The position numbers and the translations under genes were made by a program. Shown in pieces: positions 1-10,146 of a stretch of 64,000 nucleotides of DNA (position 1 is its first letter; each line of letters starts with the position of its first letter). The DNA comes from Phytophthora hibernalis. Lineage: Eukaryota > Oomycota > Peronosporomycetes > Peronosporales > Peronosporaceae. A model generated the notes under the pieces. That model worked only from the letters and a program-made list of their open reading frames with translations, was not told the DNA's origin and did not search any database. The stretch is from NCBI GenBank assembly GCA_012656075.1, contig JAAKBF010000048.1, positions 310,001-374,000 of the forward strand, in the 5' to 3' direction.

Positions 1-1002
1 AATTTGTCGGAAGAAGTCGCCTCTGTTGCGAATGTTCCGGGCAACGAAGCCAAGCCGCAGACCCCACGTCGATTTCGGCCACGGTTCTTCATCCGGCACG
101 ACGAAGAACGTGTCGAGGTTGCAGTTGCCGTACACTCGGTGATACGTCTCGAAAGCTGGCAAAATCGTTTCTTGCCACTTCTGGTCATTGCTGTACAGGT
201 GAAACCCCAACGCGTCCAACTCATTTCTATCGCGCTCCACATAGTCTGCGAACGCCGAGACCGCTCGAACGCGGTTCACCATCGCCCCCAGTCGATACCC
301 TTTCAGCCTCTCGAGCCACTTGTCCTGCTTGTTTCTCTCATCTCCATCATCATCTCCAACCACGAAACTCTGAGGAACTTCGCAGTGGCCGTAAAGCTCT
401 CGATATCTTCTCAGCGCCGGCATGAACAGCTCGTCCCAAAGGTGGTCCGCCACGACCCACACGAATCCGATGTCGTCGAGGTCGCGAACCTCGTCCTGCC
501 TCAACTGTTGCCGTTTTTGACGTAGAAAATTCACGTGAGAGCCCAATTTCAGACCCCACGTGGCTCTCGGCCACTGCCGATCTCCCTCAGGCACCACAAA
601 TTTGCGTGGCACCAGTAGGTCGCCCTGCAGTTCCTTGTACCTTTTCAGAGCCGACAGCGAGACGTGTTCCCACTGGAAGCGCTTCCAGTCGCGAATTTCG
701 GGGAACCCGACGGCGTCCAATTGTTGACGCACTGCCAGCAGCTCTGAGGAGTTGCTGGAGTGCGAAATGTCGACGTATTTGCGGATCTCACGGCCCAAAT
801 TCAGTCCGCGGGTTTCTTCTGGCCACTGAAAGTCGACGGACTTTGGAGCCTCGTCCGACGGCACCTGGAAGGCGTAGGGCACGAGAAAGTGCTCGTTCTG
901 CTCGTGGAAGACACGCAGAGCAGATGCCAGCGACGAAAAGCGCTCGGTCTTGCGGCTGGAGCTCAGGAAGCGACGTGCACCATCGAGCACCTGGTGTCGC
1001 AT
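1..1002 (-). CDS. Helicase-associated-domain-like repeat protein, 3' part cut by window edge
   Basis: The minus strand is open without a stop from the Met at 1002 to the left edge (about 334 codons). The protein has imperfect repeats: a Trp-led start, a helix ending in a Tyr, a segment such as YGHCEVPQSFVV or YGNCNLDTFFVV, then a basic stretch and LGxxV...R with a Leu-Asp-x-(I/L)-GF motif before the next Trp. This resembles the helicase-associated (HA) repeats found in large families in oomycete genomes, here without any helicase domain in view. A stop (TGA) lies in frame just upstream of the chosen Met, so this is either the true start or an exon boundary. Function is unknown. The family assignment rests on pattern only; that the frame is coding is strongly supported by its length and regular repeats. 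Confidence 0.7.
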   Translation of the reverse strand, partial: MRHQVLDGARRFLSSSRKTERFSSLASALRVFHEQNEHFLVPYAFQVPSDEAPKSVDFQWPEETRGLNLGREIRKYVDISHSSNSSELLAVRQQLDAVGFPEIRDWKRFQWEHVSLSALKRYKELQGDLLVPRKFVVPEGDRQWPRATWGLKLGSHVNFLRQKRQQLRQDEVRDLDDIGFVWVVADHLWDELFMPALRRYRELYGHCEVPQSFVVGDDDGDERNKQDKWLERLKGYRLGAMVNRVRAVSAFADYVERDRNELDALGFHLYSNDQKWQETILPAFETYHRVYGNCNLDTFFVVPDEEPWPKSTWGLRLGFVARNIRNRGDFFRQI

Positions 1003-1070
1003 TTCGTCAATTCAAATGTAGCAACTGGGGTTGTTTGACAAAAGTTGCTAACACATTTTTAAATGTTTTT

Positions 1071-1327
1071 GTCAAGTTAGTCAGGTCTTTTGATTAAATC
1101 TACTTCGAAGTACTTTGCAAAATTGCACGTAATTTTTCGATTCGCTTAAATAGTTTAACGTAATTTTTTAAAATTAAATTACGCAAAACTATTTAAGCGA
1201 ATAAAATTACGTGAGTGTAAAACTTTTTTAAAATAAAAATTCTGTTTTACGATTTAAGCGAATCTATAAAATTACGTGCGTGTTAAACTATTTTAGTTTT
1301 AATCAAGACCTGACTGACTAACTTGAC
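1071..1327. mobile_element. MITE-like foldback element (~257 bp, AT-rich)
   Basis: The ends at 1071-1098 and 1300-1327 are inverted copies of gtcaagttagtcaggtct followed by (t)tgattaaa; the right copy carries an extra gtca. Inside, 1141-1166 and 1177-1202 form a second near-perfect palindrome (ttcgcttaaatagttt arm). A third copy of the same arm start lies near 1250-1263. It has no coding capacity, is much more AT-rich than its neighbours and sits in the promoter region of two divergent genes. These are the marks of a small non-autonomous TIR element. I could not define a clear target-site duplication. Confidence 0.5.
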
Positions 1328-1624
1328 ATTGTGATTGTAACCGCGCACTGCGGCGACAGAGCACCGGAAAACCCGGGTTGGAGGGTGGGTAGTGTCAAAT
1401 GCCGGGGTGGTTGGGTTTGGGTTTTTCATGTAAAGTACCAACAGCCTGTAGGAGGAATAAACTTTTTTTTTTGAGTTTTAAATCCAATTAATGTTGGAAA
1501 TAAATAGTTATGATTTGTGAAATCGTCAAAAACCGCTGGAATTAACACGGGTGGATGGTTTTTCAAAACCCACCCAATACCCTCAGCGTAACCCGGGTAA
1601 TCCAACCCACAAAACCTCGGAGCA

Positions 1625-2231
1625 ATGAGCGGTCCTGGGGAGGAGACTGCTCCGGAGCAGCGCGCTGTGAACGTCGTGGGCGCTGCGGTCTCCGTCGTCG
1701 CCGCCGTGTTCCTAGGCGGAGGTGCGTTGACTATCACCATATCAAATATTCAACTTTCGCGGTTCCTAATGTGACATTCTAGGTTTCTACTATGGCATGA
1801 AGAAGCAGCAGAAGGCTCTTGCCGAGGAGGAGAAGAACGCGCCCAAGAGCAAAAACAGTTCGATCCCAAGTCCGCCACTGTCTTCGAGCGGCGCTTGGCG
1901 CTGGACAAGCCCTTACCGCCCAGTACTGCGGCCCGCAAGGCCCTTCTGGGCGTGACGCTCGTGTCCGTCACTGGCTGCTGCCTCTTGGTGGGTGGAGTGG
2001 CTGCTGCTCTGGGCGTCTCCAACGTAAGTTTCTTCTTCTTTAAAAAGTTTCTTCTTTTGGTATTTTATTTCTTATTTGGGTATTTTTGGAACATGTTTTT
2101 AGTTGACGGAGTTCCGGGACAGACAGAAGACTTCACTTACTGAGACCAAACCTTTGGATTTTCAAGGACTGGGAGAAGCCAAGAGAGAAATTCTGAAAGA
2201 AGTGGCGGAGGACGTGAAGAACGAGAAATAA
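1625..2231 (+). CDS. TMEM242: TMEM242-like mitochondrial inner-membrane protein, three exons, one frameshift
   Basis: Exons 1625-1721, 1783-2023 and 2103-2231; introns of 61 and 79 bp are GT-AG, and intron 1 has a ctaat branch-like site. The first hydrophobic helix (VVGAAVSVVAAVFLGGG) is followed by a charged loop, then ARKALLGVTLVSVTGCC as second helix, ALGVSNLTEFRDR and a charged tail. The order helix, loop, (A/L)-rich helix, ALGV...xxFR matches animal TMEM242, a factor known for complex I and ATP synthase assembly. Near 1840 the frame changes: one extra base there restores a continuous protein of about 140 residues. I read this as a sequencing deletion, since both halves look conserved. 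The family call is from recognised motif order, not a database search. Confidence 0.62.
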
Positions 2232-2281
2232 ACTGGAGATACATTAGACTACGGCGCCGCCTAAGGATTTCCCGATCATAC

Positions 2282-3859
2282 TTACGATGCCTGTGCATGG
2301 GCGCTCGCCGCAGGGTGTACGTGGTGTCCGTGGATTTCTCCGATGACGATCAGGTCTTGGCGTGGGATGGACACCCAGTGCAGCTTGTGCAGCACGAGGA
2401 ATTGAGCACCGTCTTCTTCATCCATTTGCATGGCCCCGAAGGATTTTAACGTGCTGACCCTGTAGTGAAGCTGACCGCTCTCCCACGCGTAGCCGCTCAG
2501 TATGATCATTTTGGACCGGATCCCGAGTGTTGTGTCGACGCAGCAAGGAGAGACGAAAAGTTTCAAGGAGCCGAATCTCCATCGCACACTGATGATAGCT
2601 CCTGTTGCTCGGATCATTGTGATGACAGCGACAATGCCGAGTACGATCACGCCGTGGCCGACCAGGCTCCACACATAATATGACACTGCTTCAGCTGCCG
2701 ACTTGGAGCGCTGCAGACTTGATCGGTTTAATGACGTGAGGTAGTACTGCATCCCTGCCGCGCAGGCGAACTCGCCTACCAACGCGGTCTCGTAGTTGAA
2801 GAGCAGCCGCTTGATCAGACAACGAAGCGTCTCCCCCAGCCAGTTCATACTTTCGATCATCTCGAACAGCATCGAGAGCACGCCAGACAAGTTGTAGCCC
2901 AGCGAAATGTACTGCACCTTTGCCAAGAACCCGTCTTGGGCGATGAGCATGAACAAGTCTGACATCAGACCTTCGACGAGCAGATACAAGATCGTCGCGC
3001 GATGATAGTTCCTCGCCCCGTGCGCGGACAACCGCATGCTCTCTTGGACGTACACCAATGCGTCCTTGAACCGAAGTTTCTCCTGCATGTTGTCGCACCT
3101 TCTGCCATAGCGTTTGCACGAGATGTAGCTCCGTCGCATCAAAATCGAGCGATATGCAATCCAGATTGCTCCAAACAGCCCGTACCAATACGATCGCCTG
3201 TATATGGTATCACCAGTGTCCTGGGCGAGCGCTGCACCGTTGCCATCGTACGTTCCAAGCCCATTCACCTTGACGTATGCTGTCTGATCCCTTGAGCAAT
3301 AAGTCCCCGATGCCTCCTCGTAAAATGCGTAGTAGCCGATACTGCCGTGGTAAAAGTAGTGGTGAAAGGGGTAACTATTTCCCGAGCAGCTCGCTGGTGT
3401 CGTGGATGACGGGGCAATTTGATCACTTCCGAGGAAATATGCTCCATGGATGTTGTATTGAGGCACTACGAAGTGACAGATTCGCCCGTCCGGAGCATTA
3501 TAGTAGTTGACAATGCCAACGTTCCACCACGCCCCAGCAACCATCAGACCTTCCACCGGGCAGAGCTCCTCGCGATTTATCGTCTCAGTTATTGTGCCGG
3601 TCGGGACGACCAAATCCTGGGTAAGTTTGTGCGGCGTCACGAACTTGGTAAAACTTCTGGCTTGAAGCACCAGCGGCAGCAATCCTACACACATCCACAG
3701 GCAGAGCAACAGCCTCTGTGCAGTGAAGAAATCGCTCTTTTCATTTGCTGCTTCACCTTTGCCATCGCGATCGCCCACGCCGTACACGTTGGACTTCTTC
3801 CGAGTCGATAATGATGAAAGGTAAGTGCTGACGCTTCCTTTTGACCTCATCGGGGCCAT
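2282..3859 (-). CDS. Oomycete-type multipass membrane protein, 525 aa
   Basis: Intact intronless frame with an ATG start at 3859. The N-terminal ~50 residues are basic and Ser-rich, then come a first membrane helix (LLLCLWMCVGLLPLVLQA), a long Cys-, Tyr- and His-containing ectodomain (residues ~70-220), and four or more further hydrophobic helices, including a final one near LVGHGVIVLGIVAVITMI. The last ~100 residues look cytosolic and end in a His/Ala-rich tail. The layout (one helix, large extracellular loop, cluster of helices) is common among uncharacterised oomycete proteins; I do not recognise a named family. It is convergent with the TMEM242-like gene, with only ~50 bp between stops. 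Confidence 0.75.
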   Translation of the reverse strand: MAPMRSKGSVSTYLSSLSTRKKSNVYGVGDRDGKGEAANEKSDFFTAQRLLLCLWMCVGLLPLVLQARSFTKFVTPHKLTQDLVVPTGTITETINREELCPVEGLMVAGAWWNVGIVNYYNAPDGRICHFVVPQYNIHGAYFLGSDQIAPSSTTPASCSGNSYPFHHYFYHGSIGYYAFYEEASGTYCSRDQTAYVKVNGLGTYDGNGAALAQDTGDTIYRRSYWYGLFGAIWIAYRSILMRRSYISCKRYGRRCDNMQEKLRFKDALVYVQESMRLSAHGARNYHRATILYLLVEGLMSDLFMLIAQDGFLAKVQYISLGYNLSGVLSMLFEMIESMNWLGETLRCLIKRLLFNYETALVGEFACAAGMQYYLTSLNRSSLQRSKSAAEAVSYYVWSLVGHGVIVLGIVAVITMIRATGAIISVRWRFGSLKLFVSPCCVDTTLGIRSKMIILSGYAWESGQLHYRVSTLKSFGAMQMDEEDGAQFLVLHKLHWVSIPRQDLIVIGEIHGHHVHPAASAHAQAS

Positions 3860-4151
3860 ACTGCTCTAAAGAATTGATGGAGTGAGGTCCAAACTGCATC
3901 TCGTCGTAGTGGTTTCAGCATTTCTCATTTGGTCACTGCTTCATCGCATGATGCTGCTAACAATGACAAATCATGATATAAGTAGGCTGAAGACCCGAGA
4001 CTCCAGTACAATCGCATGGAGCTTCAAGCCAAGCCTGGAAAAGATCACCGTTAGTTTCTTCGTCAGGTTGACCAAAGGTTAGTTGCACGACAAATCTAGC
4101 TCCACCGATATGCTCCTTGGTTCAACATTCAAAGCATTTTCGAGACGTTCC

Positions 4152-6173
4152 TCAAAGCAGCGGTCGCACTGAACAATCCCGAAATCGAGCGGGGTTCTGC
4201 TTTTTCGCCTTCTCTTGACGGTGGTGCGTGAAGCGTTGGATGAGTTCACCCTTGCGCTCAATAATCTTCTCTTGGGCTTGTGCTCGCTTCCTGAAATGCC
4301 ACATCTGAGTTACGAAGAAACGAAATAGAATACCAAACTGACGCAGCAACAAACCTGAGACGCTGCAAATTTGCAGAGAGATACCGCGAGGTCTGTCATG
4401 AAGTTCTGCACGAAAGTGCAAAGCTGAACGATTTGCTCCGATGTTGTCCCAATACCGAGCTCGTGAAGTGCAGCTTCTGCGTGTGCGCGATGAATATCAA
4501 TCGTCTCCTCATGATCTTCGAAAGCTACAGGCTGTGAATCCGTTGATATGGCAGCTAGCGACGAGGGCACGAAAAGCACAGGGTAGAACTTGACGCTTTC
4601 AACCCCGCTGTTGGTACTTCCTGGATAAACGGCAGAAATCCCGATGTGGCAGGAGATCCGAGACCTGCTGCGCTTGTATGCGGTCGTTGGTTTTTTTGGC
4701 AGACATAATAGCTGGGGTACGCGATGGTGACACGGCACTAGGCTCAGTGGCAGTTGCACCGAGAGCGATCATTTGTTGTTGGCTACTCTGGAGTGCTTTC
4801 CACGTTAAGATGGCAGCCTCGAGCATCATTTTGAGGTTATCTGAGCATTCTTGGAGCAGTTTGGCTTCTTGCAGAGTTTTCCATGCCTTGTATTCTAACC
4901 TTCTGTCCTCGACCAGAGTCTCCACTTTCTCTTTTAATTTTGAACCATGCTCAGCTGTAATCAACAAGTCTTGCTGCTGCAGCTTGATCTGATTATCTAG
5001 TGTTTGTATCGTCAACTGACTTCGGTCGAGGTCTGCTCGTTGTCGAGTGTTCGCAATAGTAAGGGTAGCCACGGTCTTGTCCAGTCTTGCATTTTCACAA
5101 CGCAATATCTCAGTTTGTCGGTCAATCTCGATCTGAATGTTGCGGCGTTCCAAGTCCGTCTTAGCTATTCGTTTCCTCCACTTCTCTTTGTCATGCGCGA
5201 TTTCAGCTTCTCCCGCTAGCAAGCGTTCAATAGCCTGATCGCGTTCACGCTCAACCTCATTTTGATTCTGTTTTGCGATTCCTTGATCCAGTTGTGCTTC
5301 TTTTGCTCGCTCACGCGCCACATCTCGATCTTGAATTGCCTCGTTACGCAATCGAAGTGCTTCTTCCTCGCGCTCTTGGCACTCTTCCTGTATCTGCTGT
5401 AGATCGGCGATAACCTTTTCGGCCACTTTCCAACTGTGCACTGCATTGTTACGTGTTGTCTGTTCGCACACCAATTCGTTTTGTAGTTGCGCAGTTTGAA
5501 TCTGCAATGTATCACGCTCTTTCGAGACTGATTCTACAGCAACCCGAAATTCCTCCATCTGTCTGACTAAAGCCGCACAGTCTTCAATCACCTGCGCACG
5601 CAGCAGCACAAGCCGATCTCGTTCGATCCGTAGCTGCTCGCGTTCCTGCCTAGCCTGTTTGAGTGACCCAACCGCGTGGTCATACTCCAGCTCGCATGTT
5701 TTCAGTTGTTGCTGTGCGAGATCACGCTGCGAAATTGCAATATCGCGCTCCTTCTCGCACGTGTGCTTACCGCCGTAGTGCTGGAGTTGCTGGCCAAGGT
5801 CAAAATGACCCCAATGCATGGCCAAGTCCAGTGGTGTGTGCCCGTTCTTGTTCTTTTCGTTCAGCGGTGCACCTCGTCGAAGAAGCTCCTCCATAATCTT
5901 AGAGCGATTCCAAAGTGACGCCGTGTGCAGCAAGGAATTCCAACCTTGGTCCTTGAGAGCGACAAGGTTCGCACCTGCAGCCTCGAGTTCCCGAAAAGTC
6001 TGAATTATATAGCCGTCCGTGTCATCCGCATCCCAGATCGCTTCATTATCAAACAGGTCGATGATCTTCGCTTGGGTAGGCGCATCCAGCTCATTTTGCT
6101 GCCGTGAAGACATGGCTGCTGCCGCCAAACCACAAAATGTGAACAAACACCTAAAACAAACCTCAACCTTCAT
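4152..6173 (-). CDS. Ankyrin-repeat / long coiled-coil protein
   Basis: From the Met at 6173 (alternative Met at 6113, MSSRQQNELDAP) the protein has two ankyrin repeats (around WNSLLHTASLWN and GHTPLDLAMHWGHFDL), then ~330 residues of Gln/Glu/Arg-rich coiled coil with regular heptads. The longer N-terminus is hydrophobic and Cys-rich and could mimic a signal peptide; an ankyrin/coiled-coil protein favours the shorter, cytosolic start. Near 4650 the frame shifts; one extra base joins the coiled coil to a downstream segment ending FAASQ. That segment is followed by a ~50-bp GT-AG intron and a last exon (MWHFRKRAQAQEK...) with stop at 4152. The role is unknown; such proteins are usually scaffolds. 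The gene starts only 62 bp after the stop of the next upstream gene on the same strand. Confidence 0.6.
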
Positions 6174-6235
6174 GCACGTGGAAGAGGAGACCAACTATAT
6201 TTATCAAGTCACACAGAGGTGGTGGGTGTTCATCG

Positions 6236-6657
6236 TCACTGGGCGTCCCCCTCTCGCAGCATTTGCTGGTGCTCTTGCTTCCACTGCAGTAAATTCCATT
6301 ACAACTTGTCACTACTAAGCACTTCAGTTTTTCAGTACCTGCTCCATCGTTGTCGAGGTGACACCAATCTGAGCACGGACGTCAGCTCGACTTTGTGCCA
6401 GCCGCGCAAGTTCGCGTTCCGTGTTCTGTGTGCATTAACATTGAATTATGACTTCCGCATACGTGCAATTGACAGCTTGCACCTACTTCTCGCATCCGCG
6501 CACACCTCGCGCGGAACTTTGCCAAGCGACGGTCTTTTCGGATCAAACGCAATTCTACGCAGTGAGCTTTACCACCATAAAAAATAGTTTCGTTCTCACG
6601 CGCCTTGCTCAGCAGTCGACGTTTCTGCTTCTTCGTCACCAGCTTCGGGGCGGTCAT
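6236..6657 (-). CDS. Small basic coiled-coil protein (~100 aa), three exons
   Basis: Exons 6657-6487, 6425-6339 and 6283-6236, with GT-AG introns of 61 and 55 bp, both phase 0. The spliced product starts MTAPKLVTKKQKRRLL, is Lys/Arg-rich for ~55 residues (possible nuclear or nucleolar signal), then helical and Glu/Arg-rich (ENTERELARLAQSRADVRA), and ends WKQEHQQMLREGDAQ. Without the introns the frame runs into an unrelated tail, so splicing decides the model. I do not recognise the family. Both introns keep the frame and all three exons have similar composition, so I am fairly sure it is a real gene. Confidence 0.6.
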
Positions 6658-6877
6658 TGTCGTCGCGCGGATGGTTCTTCATTGCTCACTTTAGCGTTTT
6701 CTTGGAGAGGCTCTTGGCGACTGCCAGACGAAGCGTCAAGATACCTTAGTCAGACGAATACACACCACGACACCTATGGAGGGAATGGTGCATATTAAGG
6801 GTTTACTCGCTTGGAAACTACTGCTTCTCGTGCATCGCCACGGAGATTCACTTGAATTGAAGCTCCTGCAGCTAGGC

Positions 6878-7996
6878 TTAGTTGGTCTTCCGGCCGTTCA
6901 CATCGGCGATAAACTTGGCGTACAGCAGGCTGTCCCGGCCAGTGTCCATGTTGGCCATGGCCAGCACCGCCAACAGCAGCATCACGCCGAGCAGCACGGA
7001 CGTCCAGAGGATGATCTGGAACTCGGCAATGTCGGGCATGGCCACCGCACCAGGAGTTGTGGTGTTCGTAGTCGTGGTCGCGTTGTCATCACCGTCGTCC
7101 TCCCACTCACTGCCGCTCTGGGCATCCAAGTCCTCCTCCTCTTCCTCCTCATCGTCCTCCTCCGACTCGTCGTTCGTCAACCCCGACACGAGTCTGCGGT
7201 TGCGAGCACGACGCGAGAGTGCCGCCACCTGCTGCACAGACGTGGGCAGCCCTCCAGTCATGACCTGGGCACCCACGGCCTGTTTGCTCTTCATCAGCTG
7301 AGCCAAAAACTCCGTCACCGTCGTGGTCACCGCCTGTTGCGCTGCTTGCTGCTTGTCTCCCTGCAGACCTGAGAGCCCCACAACATACAAAGCCTTGCCC
7401 TGTTCCTGCTTAACTTCAGCCGTAAGCTGCATCACCTGTGCCAGCTCCTGGGCAAAGGCCACGTCCTGTGCGTCACCTGCATCCAGGAATCGGTTGGCCG
7501 CCAGCACTTCCTGCACCAATTGTGCTCTCACTGGCGCCACAGTCTGGACACTGGCGCACAGAGCGACGCTACCTGCACAGCGCAGTCCTGACTTGTATTT
7601 GGCTCTGAATTCTTGTGCTACAGCCACTGGAACCTTGAGAGTCGCGGCCTGGGAGGGGTACAACGCATGGAAGGCTCCTGACGGCTCCAGAGCGGCGTTC
7701 AGAGCCGGCAAACTCGCGTCGTCCAATAGGAAGAGCGCAAATGCGTCGCTGTGCGTGAAAAGGTCGGCCTGGAGCGGGCTATGCACGGCAGAACGCGTCG
7801 AAACGCGCCCCGTCTCGAGTCCCAACGAACTCAGCGCTAAATCGGCCAATCCGGCGGCGGAGAAGCCCGCGGACGCGCGAGTTTCGTGCCACAGCGCAGC
7901 AGGCGCCTGACCCACGACCAGAACTTGGTCTGCGGCCGTCTGGGAGGCTGCTAGAGCCGCTGTAGACAGCAAGAAGAGCGAACGGAGCGAGGCCAT
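6878..7996 (-). CDS. ATP6AP2 (prorenin receptor)-like V-ATPase accessory protein, 372 aa
   Basis: Intact single-exon frame. A signal peptide (MASLRSLFLLSTAALAAS) leads a ~290-residue luminal domain, then an acidic Asp/Glu run with several Asn-x-Thr sites (DDNATTTTNTTT). A single membrane helix and a short tail follow. The end, FQIILWTSVLLGVMLLLAVL then NMDTGRDSLLYAKF, closely matches the conserved C-terminal 'NMDPGxDSxIY' region of ATP6AP2, which binds the V-ATPase Vo sector. The luminal part is divergent, as is usual for this family outside animals. Expected location: endomembrane system, helping assemble or acidify the V-ATPase. Divergent from the aminotransferase gene with ~255 bp between starts. 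Confidence 0.65.
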   Translation of the reverse strand: MASLRSLFLLSTAALAASQTAADQVLVVGQAPAALWHETRASAGFSAAGLADLALSSLGLETGRVSTRSAVHSPLQADLFTHSDAFALFLLDDASLPALNAALEPSGAFHALYPSQAATLKVPVAVAQEFRAKYKSGLRCAGSVALCASVQTVAPVRAQLVQEVLAANRFLDAGDAQDVAFAQELAQVMQLTAEVKQEQGKALYVVGLSGLQGDKQQAAQQAVTTTVTEFLAQLMKSKQAVGAQVMTGGLPTSVQQVAALSRRARNRRLVSGLTNDESEEDDEEEEEEDLDAQSGSEWEDDGDDNATTTTNTTTPGAVAMPDIAEFQIILWTSVLLGVMLLLAVLAMANMDTGRDSLLYAKFIADVNGRKTN

Positions 7997-8251
7997 AGCC
8001 GACGTTTGGGCACTTGGATCTCACTTGGGAAATGAGGGCGAAAACGGCCGCAGACGACGCGGATTGGCTGAAAATGAGTAAATACGTAAATACGTGATGG
8101 ATTGTATTTATGGAGAGAGTGCTGTGAATATGGGACATACTTGTGCCCATCTGATAATCTGATACCTTTCGAATTTCATCCAATCAAGCATGAGTTTCTG
8201 CCGGTGGTGGGCCCCATCCCACAGTCTCCGATACGCCACGTACTTGCAGTT

Positions 8252-9357
8252 ATGACACATTCCACCGACATGATTGAGCTCGTCCCTGGGCCGTCCCAGA
8301 TGCTGCCCAATGTTCTAGCAGCTCTGGGAGCTCCGTGCGGTTCGTCTGACCTGGACCCCGCTTTTGGGACGACTACCTCGCTCTGGAGCGCAACTTACAG
8401 CAATTCCTGCACGCCGAGAGCTGCAGTGTGGCCATCCAGTCGGGAGAGGCCATGCTAGCGCTCTGGGGCGCCCTCAAGAGCACGATCAAGCCTGGAGACG
8501 TGGTGGTATGCGCCGCCAATGGACTCTTCGGAGAAGGCTTCGCAGACATGGCCAAGGCGCTCGGGGCCGACGTGCGCGTGGTGCAGTGCGACTGGCGCAA
8601 GGCCCTCGACGTGGACGCGCTGTGTGCTGAGATCCGTCGCTCCGACCCGAAACTCGTGACTGCAGTGCACTGCGAGACGCCCAGCGGTGTCCTCAACAAC
8701 TTGGAAGGTGTGGGGGCGGCTGTGGCCCAGCACACGACGGACGGTCTCTTCCTCGTGGACTTCGTGTCGAGTGCCGGAGGTGCGCCGCTCAATGTGGACG
8801 CGTGGAAGATCGACCTGGGTCTACTGGGCCCACACAGGCTTTCTCCGGTCCTCCAGCGCTGGCGTTCACGACGGTGAGTGACAAGGCCTGGAAACGCATC
8901 AACGAGGTCAAGTACGTCGGATACGACGCTCTGCAGCCTTTCACCGCGCTGCGTTGCAGGAGCCGCGGTTGCTGCCGTACACGCACAACTGGCAGGCCAT
9001 TCGCGCTGCTCTCGTTGCGTGTGAAAACATCATGAACGAAGGTGGAATTGACGCTGTTGAGCGCCGACACGCGGAGGTGAGCAGTTCGCGCGGCGTGAGG
9101 TGCAGGAGACATTGGGACTCAAGCTTTACGGTGACGAGCGCGGCTTCCCCACCGTGACTGCAGTTGAGCTCCCGGAAGGGTGCGACTGGACTGCACTGCA
9201 GGAGGAGCTTCGTGCGCAGAAGCTGCTTGTGGGTGGATCGTACGGTCCGCTGCAAGGCAAGGTGCTGCGTCTGGGCCACATGGGGTCGCAGGCGAACAAG
9301 GATGTCGTGGCCAAGGCGATTAAGGTGATTAGTGCTGCGCTCGAGAAGCTCAAGTAA
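8252..9357 (+). CDS. Class V aminotransferase, alanine/serine-glyoxylate type, four frameshifts
   Basis: Start MTHSTDMIELVPGPSQML, as in peroxisomal/mitochondrial alanine- or serine-glyoxylate aminotransferases (PLP-dependent fold type I). Recognisable blocks: LVPGPSQMLPNVLAALG, SCSVAIQSGEAMLALWGAL, TAVHCETPSGVLNN, GLFLVDFVSSAGG (PLP-binding Asp), GPPALAFTTVS and a C-terminal GDERGFPTVTAVELP domain with LRLGHMG. The frame breaks near 8363, 8836, 8946 and 9072; each is corrected by one additional base. The second falls on the codon expected for the PLP-binding lysine. With four breaks this could be a pseudogene, but every break is of the same kind and codon usage stays gene-like, so error is more likely. 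Substrate preference cannot be read from sequence. The stop is 21 bp from the convergent gene's stop. Confidence 0.7.
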
Positions 9358-9378
9358 GTGCACTGATTGAGTTTTCGT

Positions 9379-10146
9379 CTAGATTGCAGCAGAATTAGCT
9401 CTGCTCGGTGGCAAGAAGCAGCGGTTGTCGTGCTGCTCTGGTTTGAAGTCGTAGTGAATCAGGTACACCTGTCCATAATGTGCATAACTCATGAGTACGT
9501 TTGTTGTTGGTGTGTTTGCTGCACCAAACCTACCGTGTCGGGTTCGCCTTCGGGCGTACCTTCGATCCCATACTCGGCCAACGACATCATGTCATGCCTC
9601 AATTCGTTGGCCTCGGAGAAGTGGCCCTTGCAGATCTTGAGGTCGGTGATCGGTCCGTGTTGCTTTTGAATTTGTTGCTGTGCCCAACGCAGCATCGATT
9701 AGGTGAAGGAAACCAACCAGCCAACAGTTTGATCAGCGTACCTTGATGGCAAACAACCGTGTGGAAGTTTTTGTGCGGAACTTGAAATTGAGATAGCTCC
9801 AGTTCAGCAGCTACCAGCACCAAGAAGGTGACGCGCGGGTTTAGTGCAAAAGTGTTGCGTCATTGGAGAGCAAGTTAGTAAAGTAGATTACCCGCATGTC
9901 GAGCGTCACGTAGTGCACAGGGTCGACTTCGACGATGATCGGGGAGCACTATCGAACACCTACTCAATGCCAGTAAACCAACAACGAAGACAAAATGGTT
10001 TAGTGAATAGAGACAATTAGCCCCTCATGACTCATAGATCACCGCCTAGAACTCACAGAAGAACCCTCAGCACCAGCGTCGCCCGCATTACCTCCGCCCG
10101 AGCTGGCCTTAGTTTTCTTCCCTTTCGCCTTCTTCTTCGGCGCCAT
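9379..10146 (-). CDS. Small conserved protein, possible ubiquitin-like fold, five exons
   Basis: Exons 10146-10057, 9948-9892, 9810-9742, 9677-9534 and 9468-9379; all four introns are short GT-AG. The N-terminus is a Lys-rich tail (MAPKKKAKGKKTKASS) then Gly/Ala. The core reads VTLDMRLLNWSYLNFKFR, STRLFAIK, QQIQKQHGPITDLKIC, LRHDMMSLAEYGIEG and VYLIHYDFKPEQHDN. This alternation of strands around a helix suggests a beta-grasp (ubiquitin-like) domain, but I cannot name the family. Near 9424 one extra C would change the end to a short LLLATEQS tail with stop at 9395, which looks more natural than the present end. The second and third exons are only 57 and 69 bp. Confidence 0.55.

Noticed and set aside
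4..525. 173-codon plus-strand open frame at the left edge
   Set aside because: It is the antisense of the long helicase-associated-like gene on the minus strand, which has clear repeats and runs off the edge.
606..1097. 163-codon plus-strand frame
   Set aside because: Antisense shadow of the same minus-strand gene; low-complexity Arg/Ser composition.
8252..9357. Programmed frameshifting or a decayed pseudogene
   Set aside because: No slippery site; four breaks all solved by one added base, as in many unrelated genes nearby, make sequencing error simpler.
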